A stretch of 64,000 nucleotides of DNA from an uncultured Dysgonomonas sp. Lineage in GTDB: Bacteria; Bacteroidota; Bacteroidia; Bacteroidales; Dysgonomonadaceae. Shown one piece after another: positions 8,198-16,068 of this stretch (positions within the stretch are counted from its first letter, which is position 1; each line of letters starts with the position of its first letter). The notes under the pieces are model-generated. The model saw nothing but the letters and a program-made list of their open reading frames with translations, did not search any database and was not told where the DNA came from. A program made the translations under genes and the position numbers. The stretch covers positions 1-64,000 of the forward strand of contig CALKIV010000080.1 of assembly GCA_937995835.1 (NCBI GenBank), written 5' to 3'.

Positions 8198-9577
8198 TTA
8201 TTTAGCGCCCACCGGCCAATATTCAGACTCTACGTGCGCATCTTTCATATATTGCGACAATTGGTCTACGATCTCAGGGTGTATATCGGATATATTCATC
8301 GTTTCTTCTACATCGTCAGCTAGATTATACAATTCAAAATCCCAATCCAAGTTCTGACGCACCAGCTTCCACTCTCCCCATCTTACTGCTTGAGATACTC
8401 CTTCCTTGGGATATTGTTCCCAATATAAGTATCGTGCTTCAGGATTCATGCTTCTCACTTTTGTCAATTCAGGCAACAGGCTCACCCCATCCGACTTTAA
8501 TGTCGTATGAGAATTAGTTGCATCCACCAGCGTTGGCATTATATCTGGAAAATAACAAGGAAAATTTGATTCTCTACCTGCATTCTGCTCATTTGGCAGT
8601 TTAACAATAAGGGGCACACGAATACCACCTTCATACAAATCACCTTTCCAACCTCTTAAATCGCCATTAAGCTTTAATTTTTCTGTCTGTGCAGCTTTAG
8701 CACCTCCATTGTCTGAAGCAAAAATAATTATGGCATCATCATATAGTCCTAATGTTTTCAGTTCTGCAATAACACGCCCAATGGCCTCATCCATATGTGT
8801 GACAAGAGCAGCATAAGATTTATCATTGTCGCTCATATCCATATCTGCATATATTCCCCAGTCTTTTGCATGAAGAGGCACATGAGGTGAATTGTATGCC
8901 AAATACAAAAAGAAAGGGTCATCTTTATGTCTTCTAATATAATCTATGGCTTCATCTGTTGCCCGATCTGTATTATGATCTTTTCGACGATCATTCAAGT
9001 TCTCTTTTATGATATATCTTTCTCTGTTGCGATAACGAACAGTAGGATAAAAATTATGGCTATCCGGTTCGTGAATAAGCCATCCATAAAACTCATCAAA
9101 GCCTCTATCTAATGGACCAGCCGTAGTATCAAATCCATCTAAATGCCATTTATTCACCAAACAGGTCGAATATCCATTATTTGACAAGACATTGGCAACT
9201 GTTGAATCTTGAGGTAGTAGATTAATTCTCATCACAGTTCCCATGCCTTCTCTTTCTCCAACAATGCCTCCCGTGCGACACATATTTCCTCTTATGCGTG
9301 TATGTCCTGTATGAAGTCCTGTCATCAGTGTACTTCTGGATGGAGAGGATACGCTTGCACCGGCATAGCAGTCTGTAAATGTGACTCCAACACTACTTAG
9401 TGCGTCTATATTGGGCGTTTTTATAATTTCGTTGCCATAACGAGGTAAATCTCCATAGCCAAGATCATCTGCGAGGATAAATATCACGTTAGGTTTGTCT
9501 ACACTTTCTGCGCTTACTGGACTTGAAGCTATTGCTCCTAAAAAAACGGATAGCGAAGTAGCTAATTTTATTTTCAT
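8198..9577 (-). CDS. Secreted serine-type sulfatase
   Basis: This 459-residue member of the type I formylglycine sulfatase family (alkaline phosphatase fold) removes a sulfate ester from a carbohydrate or related substrate. A signal peptide ends after about residue 23 (VSAES). The metal-binding DD is at 37-38. The activation motif is S-S-P-S-R at residues 77-81 with the downstream STLMTG. The position to be oxidised is Ser77 rather than Cys, so it needs an anaerobic sulfatase-maturating radical SAM enzyme (anSME), which is not in this window. The C-terminal metal-site motif ASDNGG is present. It lies downstream of rlmH on the same strand with a 91-bp gap and has its own terminator. The sugar substrate is unknown. 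RG-II is not sulfated, so this gene may not belong to the neighbouring pectin system. Confidence 0.9.
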   Translation of the reverse strand: MKIKLATSLSVFLGAIASSPVSAESVDKPNVIFILADDLGYGDLPRYGNEIIKTPNIDALSSVGVTFTDCYAGASVSSPSRSTLMTGLHTGHTRIRGNMCRTGGIVGEREGMGTVMRINLLPQDSTVANVLSNNGYSTCLVNKWHLDGFDTTAGPLDRGFDEFYGWLIHEPDSHNFYPTVRYRNRERYIIKENLNDRRKDHNTDRATDEAIDYIRRHKDDPFFLYLAYNSPHVPLHAKDWGIYADMDMSDNDKSYAALVTHMDEAIGRVIAELKTLGLYDDAIIIFASDNGGAKAAQTEKLKLNGDLRGWKGDLYEGGIRVPLIVKLPNEQNAGRESNFPCYFPDIMPTLVDATNSHTTLKSDGVSLLPELTKVRSMNPEARYLYWEQYPKEGVSQAVRWGEWKLVRQNLDWDFELYNLADDVEETMNISDIHPEIVDQLSQYMKDAHVESEYWPVGAK

Positions 9578-9668
9578 AGTTATTCTTTAAAGGTTGAAAT
9601 ATTTATGATATAAAATTAGCTTTTCTAACAACACTAGGCTAGGTAAAACTGTTCACTTAGCTGTAATA

Positions 9669-10142
9669 TCATTCATGGTGATAGGGCTCGTTATTGATAA
9701 TTGTCATCGCCCGATATAGTTGTTCCACAAAGATTAAGCGAACCATCTGGTGCGAAAATGTCATCCTAGACAAGGTTAACTTCTCATTTGCCTTATTATA
9801 AACATCATCCGAAAAACCATAAGGACCTCCAATGATAAAAACCAATCTTTTGGGTACTGAATGCATTTTCTGCTCTATATACTGAGCAAACTTCATAGAG
9901 GTATATTCCTTCCCTTTATCATCAAGCAGCACAATATAGTCACCTGCTTGCAGAGATTTTAAGATCAGTTCTCCTTCTTTTGCTTTTTGCTGTTCCTCTG
10001 ACAGGTTTTTGGTATTTCTTAAATCAGGAATCAGTTCAACATCAAAGGGAAGATAATGTATTAAACGTTTCTTGTACTCTTCAATAGCTTCTTTAAAATA
10101 TTGAGTATCAGTTTTGCCTATGGCTAATAATACAGCTTTCAT
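9669..10142 (-). CDS. rlmH: 23S rRNA pseudouridine(1915)-N3 methyltransferase RlmH
   Basis: This 157-residue cytoplasmic SPOUT (trefoil-knot) methyltransferase uses S-adenosylmethionine to methylate N3 of pseudouridine 1915 in helix 69 of 23S rRNA. The length is standard. The knot region motifs FIIGGPYGF (residues about 102-110) and LSRMTFSHQMVRL, and the C-terminal EQLYRAMTIINNEPYHHE, are hallmarks of RlmH. It is a housekeeping gene set between secreted carbohydrate-active enzymes. It lies 33 bp downstream of a BNR-propeller gene on the same strand and could be co-transcribed with it. Nothing is odd in the sequence. Confidence 0.97.
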   Translation of the reverse strand: MKAVLLAIGKTDTQYFKEAIEEYKKRLIHYLPFDVELIPDLRNTKNLSEEQQKAKEGELILKSLQAGDYIVLLDDKGKEYTSMKFAQYIEQKMHSVPKRLVFIIGGPYGFSDDVYNKANEKLTLSRMTFSHQMVRLIFVEQLYRAMTIINNEPYHHE

Positions 10143-10175
10143 CTATACTTTTTTTATTCCAACAAAGTTCAAATT

Positions 10176-11336
10176 TTATTTATCCATCGAACTCTCCACA
10201 AGAGGTATTTTATCAAAAGGCCATTCACCATTTACTATTGGATACGTAACCAACTTGTCGGGATCAATAACAACATGCTTGATACGCTCTCTGTGCCAAG
10301 TATAGATAACATGCACAAGACCGTCTGCTGTCTGAATAATAGAAGGATAAGAATATTGCTTCTCTGGCTGGTCAATATAATCGAGAATTAGGGCTGCTTC
10401 CCAGTTTATGCCATCACGGCTAACCGCTAAATTCAACACTCCTCTTCCTTTATGTCCCATGCCTTTTTGTTTACGTGTAGAATGATTGTAAATCAACAAA
10501 TGACGTCCATCTCTGAGCGTAACAGCATCCAATCCCGAATTATTATTTGGCAATTTTGTCAATTCCATTTCCGACCACGTAAGTCCACCATCTGTCGACC
10601 AGCTTTCCGTGATCTTTCCATCTTTTTCATCTCTTGTTCTGCAAAGCATCTGAATCTTATTTTCAGCGTGAAGCAACAATGTTGGCTGTATTGCTCCTAT
10701 CTTCTTCCCATCGTTTAATGGACCTATAAAAGTCCAATTTTTACCACCATCGGAACTTCTCTCTATATGAGCCTTCCATCCTCCCTTTTCATCACTCGAT
10801 CCCGAAAGGATTGTACCATCTCTTAGCTGAATCGGCTTGTTCTTTATTGGCCCCAATATCTTACTTTCTAGCTTTTTGGGAGCACTCCATGTATGACCAT
10901 TGTCATTCGAAGTTATAAATTCGCCCCACCACTCTTTAGGACTAGGCCCCACTTTGTAATACAACATAAGAGCTTCTCCTTTTGGCTGAAAAATAACAGG
11001 ATTCCACGTTGGGAATCTCTTCCCATCGGGTTGAATACCGTGCGCCACACTTACTGGTGCTGTCCACACTCCATCTGTGGTCTTTCGTTGCAAACGAATC
11101 TCAACCTCGGGATGCCTTTCATACATTCCTCCAAAATAAGTGGCGAGCAGTTCCCCATTGTCTAGCTCCACTAAAGTAACTGAATGACAAGAAGGAAAAT
11201 CTGCTTGATCATAAAGAAACTCTTCCAAAACTATACCGTCGACATGTTTTGTAGATTGAGATTTAGTCTGAGCCATTAATGAAATTTGGAATAAAAAGAC
11301 AAGCGAAATGAGCAAAAGAAGATGTGATTTTTTCAT
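10176..11336 (-). CDS. Secreted BNR beta-propeller enzyme ('sialidase-like')
   Basis: This 386-residue secreted protein (signal peptide to about residue 22, LMAQ) has repeated Asp-box-like motifs such as SNDNGHTW, SSDGGKNW and STDGGLTW, marking a sialidase-type six- or seven-bladed beta-propeller. Other blocks are WNPVIFQ, LYYKVGPSP, GPIKNKP and YSYPSIIQ. The same blocks occur in the middle domain of the 1536-residue fusion protein at 44437-49047, so the two are paralogues. The N-terminal RIP-type arginine motif of true GH33 sialidases was not found, so cleavage of sialic acid is doubtful. Propeller hydrolases or lyases acting on terminal rhamnose-uronic acid linkages (for example PL42-type) are alternatives. 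It is transcribed divergently from uridine phosphorylase and sits upstream of rlmH. Confidence 0.85.
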   Translation of the reverse strand: MKKSHLLLLISLVFLFQISLMAQTKSQSTKHVDGIVLEEFLYDQADFPSCHSVTLVELDNGELLATYFGGMYERHPEVEIRLQRKTTDGVWTAPVSVAHGIQPDGKRFPTWNPVIFQPKGEALMLYYKVGPSPKEWWGEFITSNDNGHTWSAPKKLESKILGPIKNKPIQLRDGTILSGSSDEKGGWKAHIERSSDGGKNWTFIGPLNDGKKIGAIQPTLLLHAENKIQMLCRTRDEKDGKITESWSTDGGLTWSEMELTKLPNNNSGLDAVTLRDGRHLLIYNHSTRKQKGMGHKGRGVLNLAVSRDGINWEAALILDYIDQPEKQYSYPSIIQTADGLVHVIYTWHRERIKHVVIDPDKLVTYPIVNGEWPFDKIPLVESSMDK

Positions 11337-11365
11337 GGATATTTCTTATAAGTTTTATACATTAT

Positions 11366-11382
11366 CAAACATAACAAAACTA
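11366..11382 (-). promoter_or_regulatory. Candidate -7 boxes for the BNR-propeller gene
   Basis: Read on the minus strand, two exact matches to the Bacteroides -7 consensus TAnnTTTG are present: TATGTTTG (11373-11366) and TAGTTTTG (11382-11375). They lie 30 to 46 bp upstream of the ATG at 11336. No good -33 TTTG was seen at the right spacing, so the assignment is tentative. Confidence 0.45.
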
Positions 11383-11536
11383 TTCGAAAGAAACATCTTC
11401 CTTATCTTGCTTTTTAACAAGAAATTCGAAAGACACAATACATTTAAGGAGGTTTAAACACTCATATTGGACAACAAGCAAATTAAGCAAAAAAATAAAT
11501 ACCATATTTTAAAATAGATATCCTACCGAAAATTAC

Positions 11537-11544
11537 TATATTTG
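11537..11544 (+). promoter_or_regulatory. -7 box of the udp-sanA transcription unit
   Basis: TATATTTG is an exact match to the Bacteroides -7 element TAnnTTTG and lies 23 bp upstream of the uridine phosphorylase ATG. The expected -33 region is only T-rich, with no clear TTTG. Confidence 0.55.
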
Positions 11545-11567
11545 TTCTACTACAAAACCTAAAACAT

Positions 11568-12434
11568 ATGAGAGTTATACCTGCTTCAGAACTGATAATC
11601 AACGATGATGGAAGTGTTTTTCATCTTCATGTTAAGCCAGAACAATTATCGGACAAAATCATTATGATGGGCGATCCTGATCGTGTTGGGCTAACAGCCT
11701 CTTTCTTCGATTCTATTGAATTTGAAGTACAAAGTCGTGAATTTCGCACCATTACCGGGCAGTATAAAGGGAAGAGGATCACTGCGCTATCGCATGGCAT
11801 AGGTCCTGACAATATAGACATCGTTTTGACCGAACTTGATGCCCTTGCCAACGTGGATTTCAAAACTCGAAAGGTGAAGAAAGATTTTAAACAATTGACG
11901 ATGGTCAGAGTTGGCACTTCCGGAGGTATGCAACCTCATGTTCCTATTGGTACATATGTCGTTGCAGCGCGTTCTATTGGTTTCGATGGAGTACTCAACT
12001 ACTATGCTGACAGAAATAAGGTTGTAGATCTGGATTTTGAAGAAGCACTCAAGAAGCATACCGATTGGAACCCTCTACATTGCTCTCCATATGTGGTAAA
12101 GGCTGATGAAGAATTAGTAGAACGTGTAGGTCATGACATGATAAAAGGAGCTACAATCTCAGCTATCGGCTTTTATGGACCACAAGGAAGATACGTGCGT
12201 TTACCATTGGCTCAGCCGGACTTGAACAGCAAAATAGAATCATTCTCCTATCATGGCGAAGTAATCACAAACTATGAGATGGAAAGTGCACCCCTTGCAG
12301 GCTTCAGCAGAATGATGGGACATAAAGCAATGACAGTATGTACAATCATAGCCAATCGTTTAGCTGGAGAATCTAACGCAAATTATAAAGGAACAATAGA
12401 AGGACTAATCAAGACTGTTTTAGATAGAATTTAA
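11568..12434 (+). CDS. udp: Uridine phosphorylase-type nucleoside phosphorylase
   Basis: This 288-residue cytoplasmic enzyme of the PNP/UDP phosphorylase superfamily (NP-I) converts a pyrimidine nucleoside and phosphate to the base and ribose 1-phosphate. Visible motifs are the phosphate loop GDPDRV (residues about 36-41), GIGPDN, the VRVGTSGGMQ segment and the C-terminal NYEMESAPL with the conserved Glu-Met-Glu, followed by CTIIANR. The sequence is longer than E. coli Udp and resembles the Bacteroidetes clade. It starts a two-gene unit with the SanA-like gene 8 bp downstream and has its own -7 box. It complements the extracytoplasmic nucleoside hydrolase operon at 2394-6417 by handling nucleosides that enter intact. 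Uridine versus other pyrimidine nucleosides cannot be settled from sequence. Confidence 0.88.
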   Translation: MRVIPASELIINDDGSVFHLHVKPEQLSDKIIMMGDPDRVGLTASFFDSIEFEVQSREFRTITGQYKGKRITALSHGIGPDNIDIVLTELDALANVDFKTRKVKKDFKQLTMVRVGTSGGMQPHVPIGTYVVAARSIGFDGVLNYYADRNKVVDLDFEEALKKHTDWNPLHCSPYVVKADEELVERVGHDMIKGATISAIGFYGPQGRYVRLPLAQPDLNSKIESFSYHGEVITNYEMESAPLAGFSRMMGHKAMTVCTIIANRLAGESNANYKGTIEGLIKTVLDRI

Positions 12435-12442
12435 GCTTATAT

Positions 12443-13168
12443 ATGATTCGTACTAAAATAAAAAGAGTACTTAAAAACATATTTAAGGTGGCAGCAATTC
12501 TCTTATTGCTTGTCACTGGAGTCATTGCGTTTGCCAATTGGAAAATATCATCTGAAGCTGAAAAATATATTTATAACGACATTGACAGTATCCCTAATCA
12601 TAGTATTGCATTAGTATTAGGCACAGCAAGATACGTTAGCACAGGACCAAATCAGTACTTCTCGAACAGAATAAAAGCCACCAAAGAGCTATACAATTAT
12701 GGTAAACTTGATGCCATTGTGGTGAGTGGAGACAATAGACATGTAAGCTACAACGAACCTAGAGAGATGCGCCGAGCATTGGTAGAAGCAGGCGTGCCTG
12801 ATAGTATTATTAATCAAGACTTTGCAGGACTACGAACGCTGGATTCTGTGATAAGAATGAAAAAAATATTCGGTCAAAAAACATTTATCGTTGTCTCTCA
12901 GCAGTTTCATAACGAACGCGCCATCTTCATCGCTCGATATTATAACATTGAGGCCTATGGCTATAATGCCAAAGACCTCAATCTTAACAAATTCTCTGTA
13001 AAAACTAAAGTTAGAGAGCTATTTGCTCGTGTAAAAGTTTTTGTGGATATCGCACTGGGTACAGGCCCTAGATTCTTAGGTGATCCGATAGATATCTATG
13101 ATAATAGAGTGTCGGAACAAAAACTAAAAGACGATGCTGACTCTATTTCTTCTCTAGCAACAGATTGA
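12443..13168 (+). CDS. SanA/YdcF-like membrane-anchored DUF218 protein
   Basis: This 241-residue protein has a single N-terminal transmembrane segment (residues about 12-31, basic residues before it), so the soluble part faces the periplasm. It carries a DUF218 domain: ALVLGTAR at about 56-63, VVSGDN at about 94-99, the EPREMRRAL segment and VSQQFHNERAIFIAR, which match the SanA family. SanA in enterobacteria affects envelope permeability and vancomycin sensitivity at high temperature, but its biochemical role is not settled. The gene is 8 bp downstream of udp and ends in a 26-bp tail-to-tail overlap with the convergent gene at 13143-15431, leaving no room for a terminator between them. An envelope-barrier function is likely by family. 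No link to nucleoside use is apparent. Confidence 0.85.
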   Translation: MIRTKIKRVLKNIFKVAAILLLLVTGVIAFANWKISSEAEKYIYNDIDSIPNHSIALVLGTARYVSTGPNQYFSNRIKATKELYNYGKLDAIVVSGDNRHVSYNEPREMRRALVEAGVPDSIINQDFAGLRTLDSVIRMKKIFGQKTFIVVSQQFHNERAIFIARYYNIEAYGYNAKDLNLNKFSVKTKVRELFARVKVFVDIALGTGPRFLGDPIDIYDNRVSEQKLKDDADSISSLATD

Positions 13169-15431
13169 CATCTTTAGTCCTCTCTTCGGGGATCACTTTC
13201 AAGAGTTTTATCTCTCCCTTCTCCAATTTACATTCCACAGTAGTATTGTTTGGTGCATGCAACTTGAAATGAACATCCCACTCTTTGGGCCAAGTTGGTA
13301 GTAGATTTATTGCATCGCCATTGGTTTGTAACAACATGTCTTGCAAAGCAATCATGCCCGAACCTCCCCAATTGTGGTCGGGAGTCCAATCGAAACCGGG
13401 TCCCCAAAAAACGGGGAAACGGGTTTTGCTACTTTCTAGCTTCTTTACCACTAAATCTTTAGCTTCATCTACTAAGCCTAGGCGTGCAGCCCATATTGCA
13501 TCTTGCTTCCATCCAACATGGCTTCTAAACTTAGCCACATCAGAATCGTACTTCCAAGTATTCTGAGCAATTTCAAGGTCAGCCTTACCCACCCCATAGA
13601 TTCCCCAAGGAAAAACAGGATAAAGTTGTGGAGTTTCTACATTATTGATTCTCTCCCACGACCAAGCAGGCGCAATCACTTGATGTCCTTCAATCTCATC
13701 GATCTTTATCTCAGGAATACGTGATAAAAAAGTTTCGAAGTATGATAACTTAGCACTATCAGCCTCAAATGAGTTCGATTTCAACAAATTAGTAGTTACC
13801 ACCTTCAATGCTGCAATAGTGGAAGATGCATTGGTAGCCATCTTATAGGTTTCGCAGGCTGAGCCTGGATAAAGAACTAATTTATCTTCTCCATCAAATA
13901 CCTTGCGTCCTCTTTGACGAGCTAGATGTTGATAATGCTCATTAAAAAAATTTAGAGTACTCTCTATCAATGGAATATACTCTTCAATCAGCTCTCCGGT
14001 GTATTGCTCTTTCAAAAGAATCATATAACAGAATTCTAAAGCCGTATCCCACTGATATTCAAGCCATGCATTGTATTCCATTCCTTTGTCGTACCATTCT
14101 GGGCGCTTCCATCCGTATTCACTAGGATTAGGTAAACCAAAATTTTCGATCTGCTCGGTAAACGAAGCTCCTTCGTGCCCCCAATATTCCTTCGTTCGTA
14201 GTTCGGCAGTAGGTAGCATACGATTATAATAGTCGAACTGAGGTTTCATCATATCAAAGTCGCCACTACTCAACATCGGGAAATATACCAGACGCTGATT
14301 TTGAGCTGTATGCGTTCCCCCACCCCATTTTCTGAAATCGGGAGTGAAAACAAAGCTAGTGTCTGTATGCTGAGGATCATAAGTGAAGAGCCCTCCATTA
14401 AACTTGGTAGGATAATCTCCATAAGCATTACAGCCTAACATATAGCGAAATAGTTGATAATTTCGGGCTATCTCATTAGCCTTTGCGTCTTTTGAAGATG
14501 TAATATGAATGAAACTTCTTTCCCAAAATTGTTTCCACCACTTTCTATTCTGCTTCAAATCAGAAGTCACAGGCTTACTTAAATCACTTTTCCAAGCTGA
14601 CAGATTAGAAGTCTGTGCTGAATGTAGTTTAATTTTCAGGTTAGTTTTTTTCAAAGGTTTCTTACTTTCCAATTTCCATGCCTGATAATCAGCACTAGCA
14701 TAATTCCCTTCAGATATTCCAGAAACAAACAAATCTTTTCCTTCCATCATTCCTCCAAAGATGAGATTCTCCAAGGGATTAAATATTTGAGACTTCACAT
14801 GCTCCAAACCCTGTTGTTTGACAGTAGCATCAAATACTGTTTCGCCCGTATTTTGATGATAAAAGATCACTCTATCGCCATCAAATTGAACATGATCTTT
14901 CTTGGTTGCTAAGTCTTTGGGAGCAACCCATTTATAAGAATTTTGGTTACTCTCACTTTTTCGCAACAAACGATCTTCATGACGCCAATTTTCATAAAAA
15001 GCTTCTACTTTCAGGGCTTTACTATTCTCAATATCAACATGGATCATTGGATTGAAAACATCTACCCAAATGCGAATAGTGGAAGCAACAGCTCCATCTT
15101 TTCCCTTGATGTAAATGCACCCTTCGTCTAAATTCAATTCTTGTGAAAAATCATTCATTAAAGGGTTAGGGGTCAAGCGCAAACGAACTCGCCCAAGCTT
15201 TAGCAAAGTGTTGTTCTCATCAAATGTGCCACTTTTAGACATGTAGAATAATATATCACCATCTTCCGTCCATACATTCAGGCCAATATCCCCTCCTCCA
15301 CAAGGCATACTCTCACTTGAATTTTTGCTTTGGGTATGCCACACAGGATTATAGTCAGCAATAGACTGTCCAAAAGTATTATGGATGAAGAAAACACTTA
15401 AAAATATTAATATTAAAGAACGTAAATTCAT
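13143..15431 (-). CDS. Secreted DUF5703-type glycosidase-like protein
   Basis: This 762-residue secreted protein (signal peptide to about residue 21, TFGQ) begins with a conserved segment (YNPVWHTQS, SMPCGGGDIGLNVW) typical of the DUF5703 N-terminal beta-sandwich domain. A central and C-terminal part follows that looks like an (alpha/alpha)6 barrel of the six-hairpin glycosidase type (TKFNGGLFTYD, YWGHEGASF, WDTALEFCYM, PGSACETYKMA, PDHNWGGSGMIALQ). This is the layout seen in the GH95/GH78-like clans. It is the last gene of the long minus-strand locus, 1 bp from a DUF3826 gene, so it should act on the same pectic substrate. I could not assign a CAZy family with confidence. GH139-type 2-O-methyl-fucosidase is one possibility to test. 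The 3' end overlaps the convergent sanA-like gene by 26 bp. Confidence 0.85.
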   Translation of the reverse strand: MNLRSLILIFLSVFFIHNTFGQSIADYNPVWHTQSKNSSESMPCGGGDIGLNVWTEDGDILFYMSKSGTFDENNTLLKLGRVRLRLTPNPLMNDFSQELNLDEGCIYIKGKDGAVASTIRIWVDVFNPMIHVDIENSKALKVEAFYENWRHEDRLLRKSESNQNSYKWVAPKDLATKKDHVQFDGDRVIFYHQNTGETVFDATVKQQGLEHVKSQIFNPLENLIFGGMMEGKDLFVSGISEGNYASADYQAWKLESKKPLKKTNLKIKLHSAQTSNLSAWKSDLSKPVTSDLKQNRKWWKQFWERSFIHITSSKDAKANEIARNYQLFRYMLGCNAYGDYPTKFNGGLFTYDPQHTDTSFVFTPDFRKWGGGTHTAQNQRLVYFPMLSSGDFDMMKPQFDYYNRMLPTAELRTKEYWGHEGASFTEQIENFGLPNPSEYGWKRPEWYDKGMEYNAWLEYQWDTALEFCYMILLKEQYTGELIEEYIPLIESTLNFFNEHYQHLARQRGRKVFDGEDKLVLYPGSACETYKMATNASSTIAALKVVTTNLLKSNSFEADSAKLSYFETFLSRIPEIKIDEIEGHQVIAPAWSWERINNVETPQLYPVFPWGIYGVGKADLEIAQNTWKYDSDVAKFRSHVGWKQDAIWAARLGLVDEAKDLVVKKLESSKTRFPVFWGPGFDWTPDHNWGGSGMIALQDMLLQTNGDAINLLPTWPKEWDVHFKLHAPNNTTVECKLEKGEIKLLKVIPEERTKDVNLLLEKK

Positions 15432-15432
15432 A

Positions 15433-16062
15433 TTATTTTTTCTTTTTCAATGAGTCAACATACTCTTTATAGATGGCTTTCCAGTTGTAACCATTCTGAT
15501 ATAGATACAATTCAATCTGTGTTTTATGTATTTTAAATATTGCCGAAATCTCTTTCATTGATTTATAATCCACAGCCTCTTCTCTTGCCTGCTTTAGATG
15601 AGCTAAAATGACAGACTCAAGTTCTTCTGACATATTCGGAAAAATTTCTCTATATGCCTTCATCGTAAAATCGACTTTCCCGATGGTGTAACGATCCAGA
15701 ACAGCCTCTACTTGCTCCTCATTCAAATCCATTCTCAGACCTAACATCAATGCCTCATGCACTGATTTGGGGAGTGTAGAATCCACAATCAGCTGACGAT
15801 CTAGAGTTGTCAACTTTTCTCCTGTCTTAGGGTTGATTCCTTCTGGCACTAAAGTATAAGAGTGACTATTGTGCCACTCTTCTACTGCTGTTAGGTGTGT
15901 TGAGATCACCTTTATCAATCTATTTTCTTTTTCCTGATCATCAATTTTCAAACTTGTCACCCAGTCTGTCGCTTTTTTAGTTGCCTTTTCATTAGGCGTT
16001 TGAGCACTAAATGGAGCAATAACCAATGTCATGAAAATGAAAAATACAAATATCTTTTTCAT
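15433..16062 (-). CDS. Secreted DUF3826 protein
   Basis: This 209-residue protein with a signal peptide (to about residue 20, FSAQ) matches the DUF3826 family, a small mostly helical secreted protein common in Bacteroidetes pectin loci. Conserved-looking parts are the N-terminal KATDWVTSLKI helix, the central DRYTIGKVDFT and YREIFPNMSEE segments, and the C-terminal QNGYNWKAIYKEY. Its biochemical role is unknown to me. It is packed 1 bp from the DUF5703 gene and 6 bp from the acetylesterase gene, so it is certainly in the operon. A paralogue (60966-61616) sits next to pectate lyase on the divergent arm. That repeated association suggests a structural or chaperone-like role, or a role in binding a pectin product, but this is inference. 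Confidence 0.88.
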   Translation of the reverse strand: MKKIFVFFIFMTLVIAPFSAQTPNEKATKKATDWVTSLKIDDQEKENRLIKVISTHLTAVEEWHNSHSYTLVPEGINPKTGEKLTTLDRQLIVDSTLPKSVHEALMLGLRMDLNEEQVEAVLDRYTIGKVDFTMKAYREIFPNMSEELESVILAHLKQAREEAVDYKSMKEISAIFKIHKTQIELYLYQNGYNWKAIYKEYVDSLKKKK

Positions 16063-16068
16063 CCTGTC

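Noticed and set aside
10176..11336. True GH33 sialidase
   Set aside because: Asp-box propeller repeats are present, but the N-terminal arginine motif of sialidases was not found.
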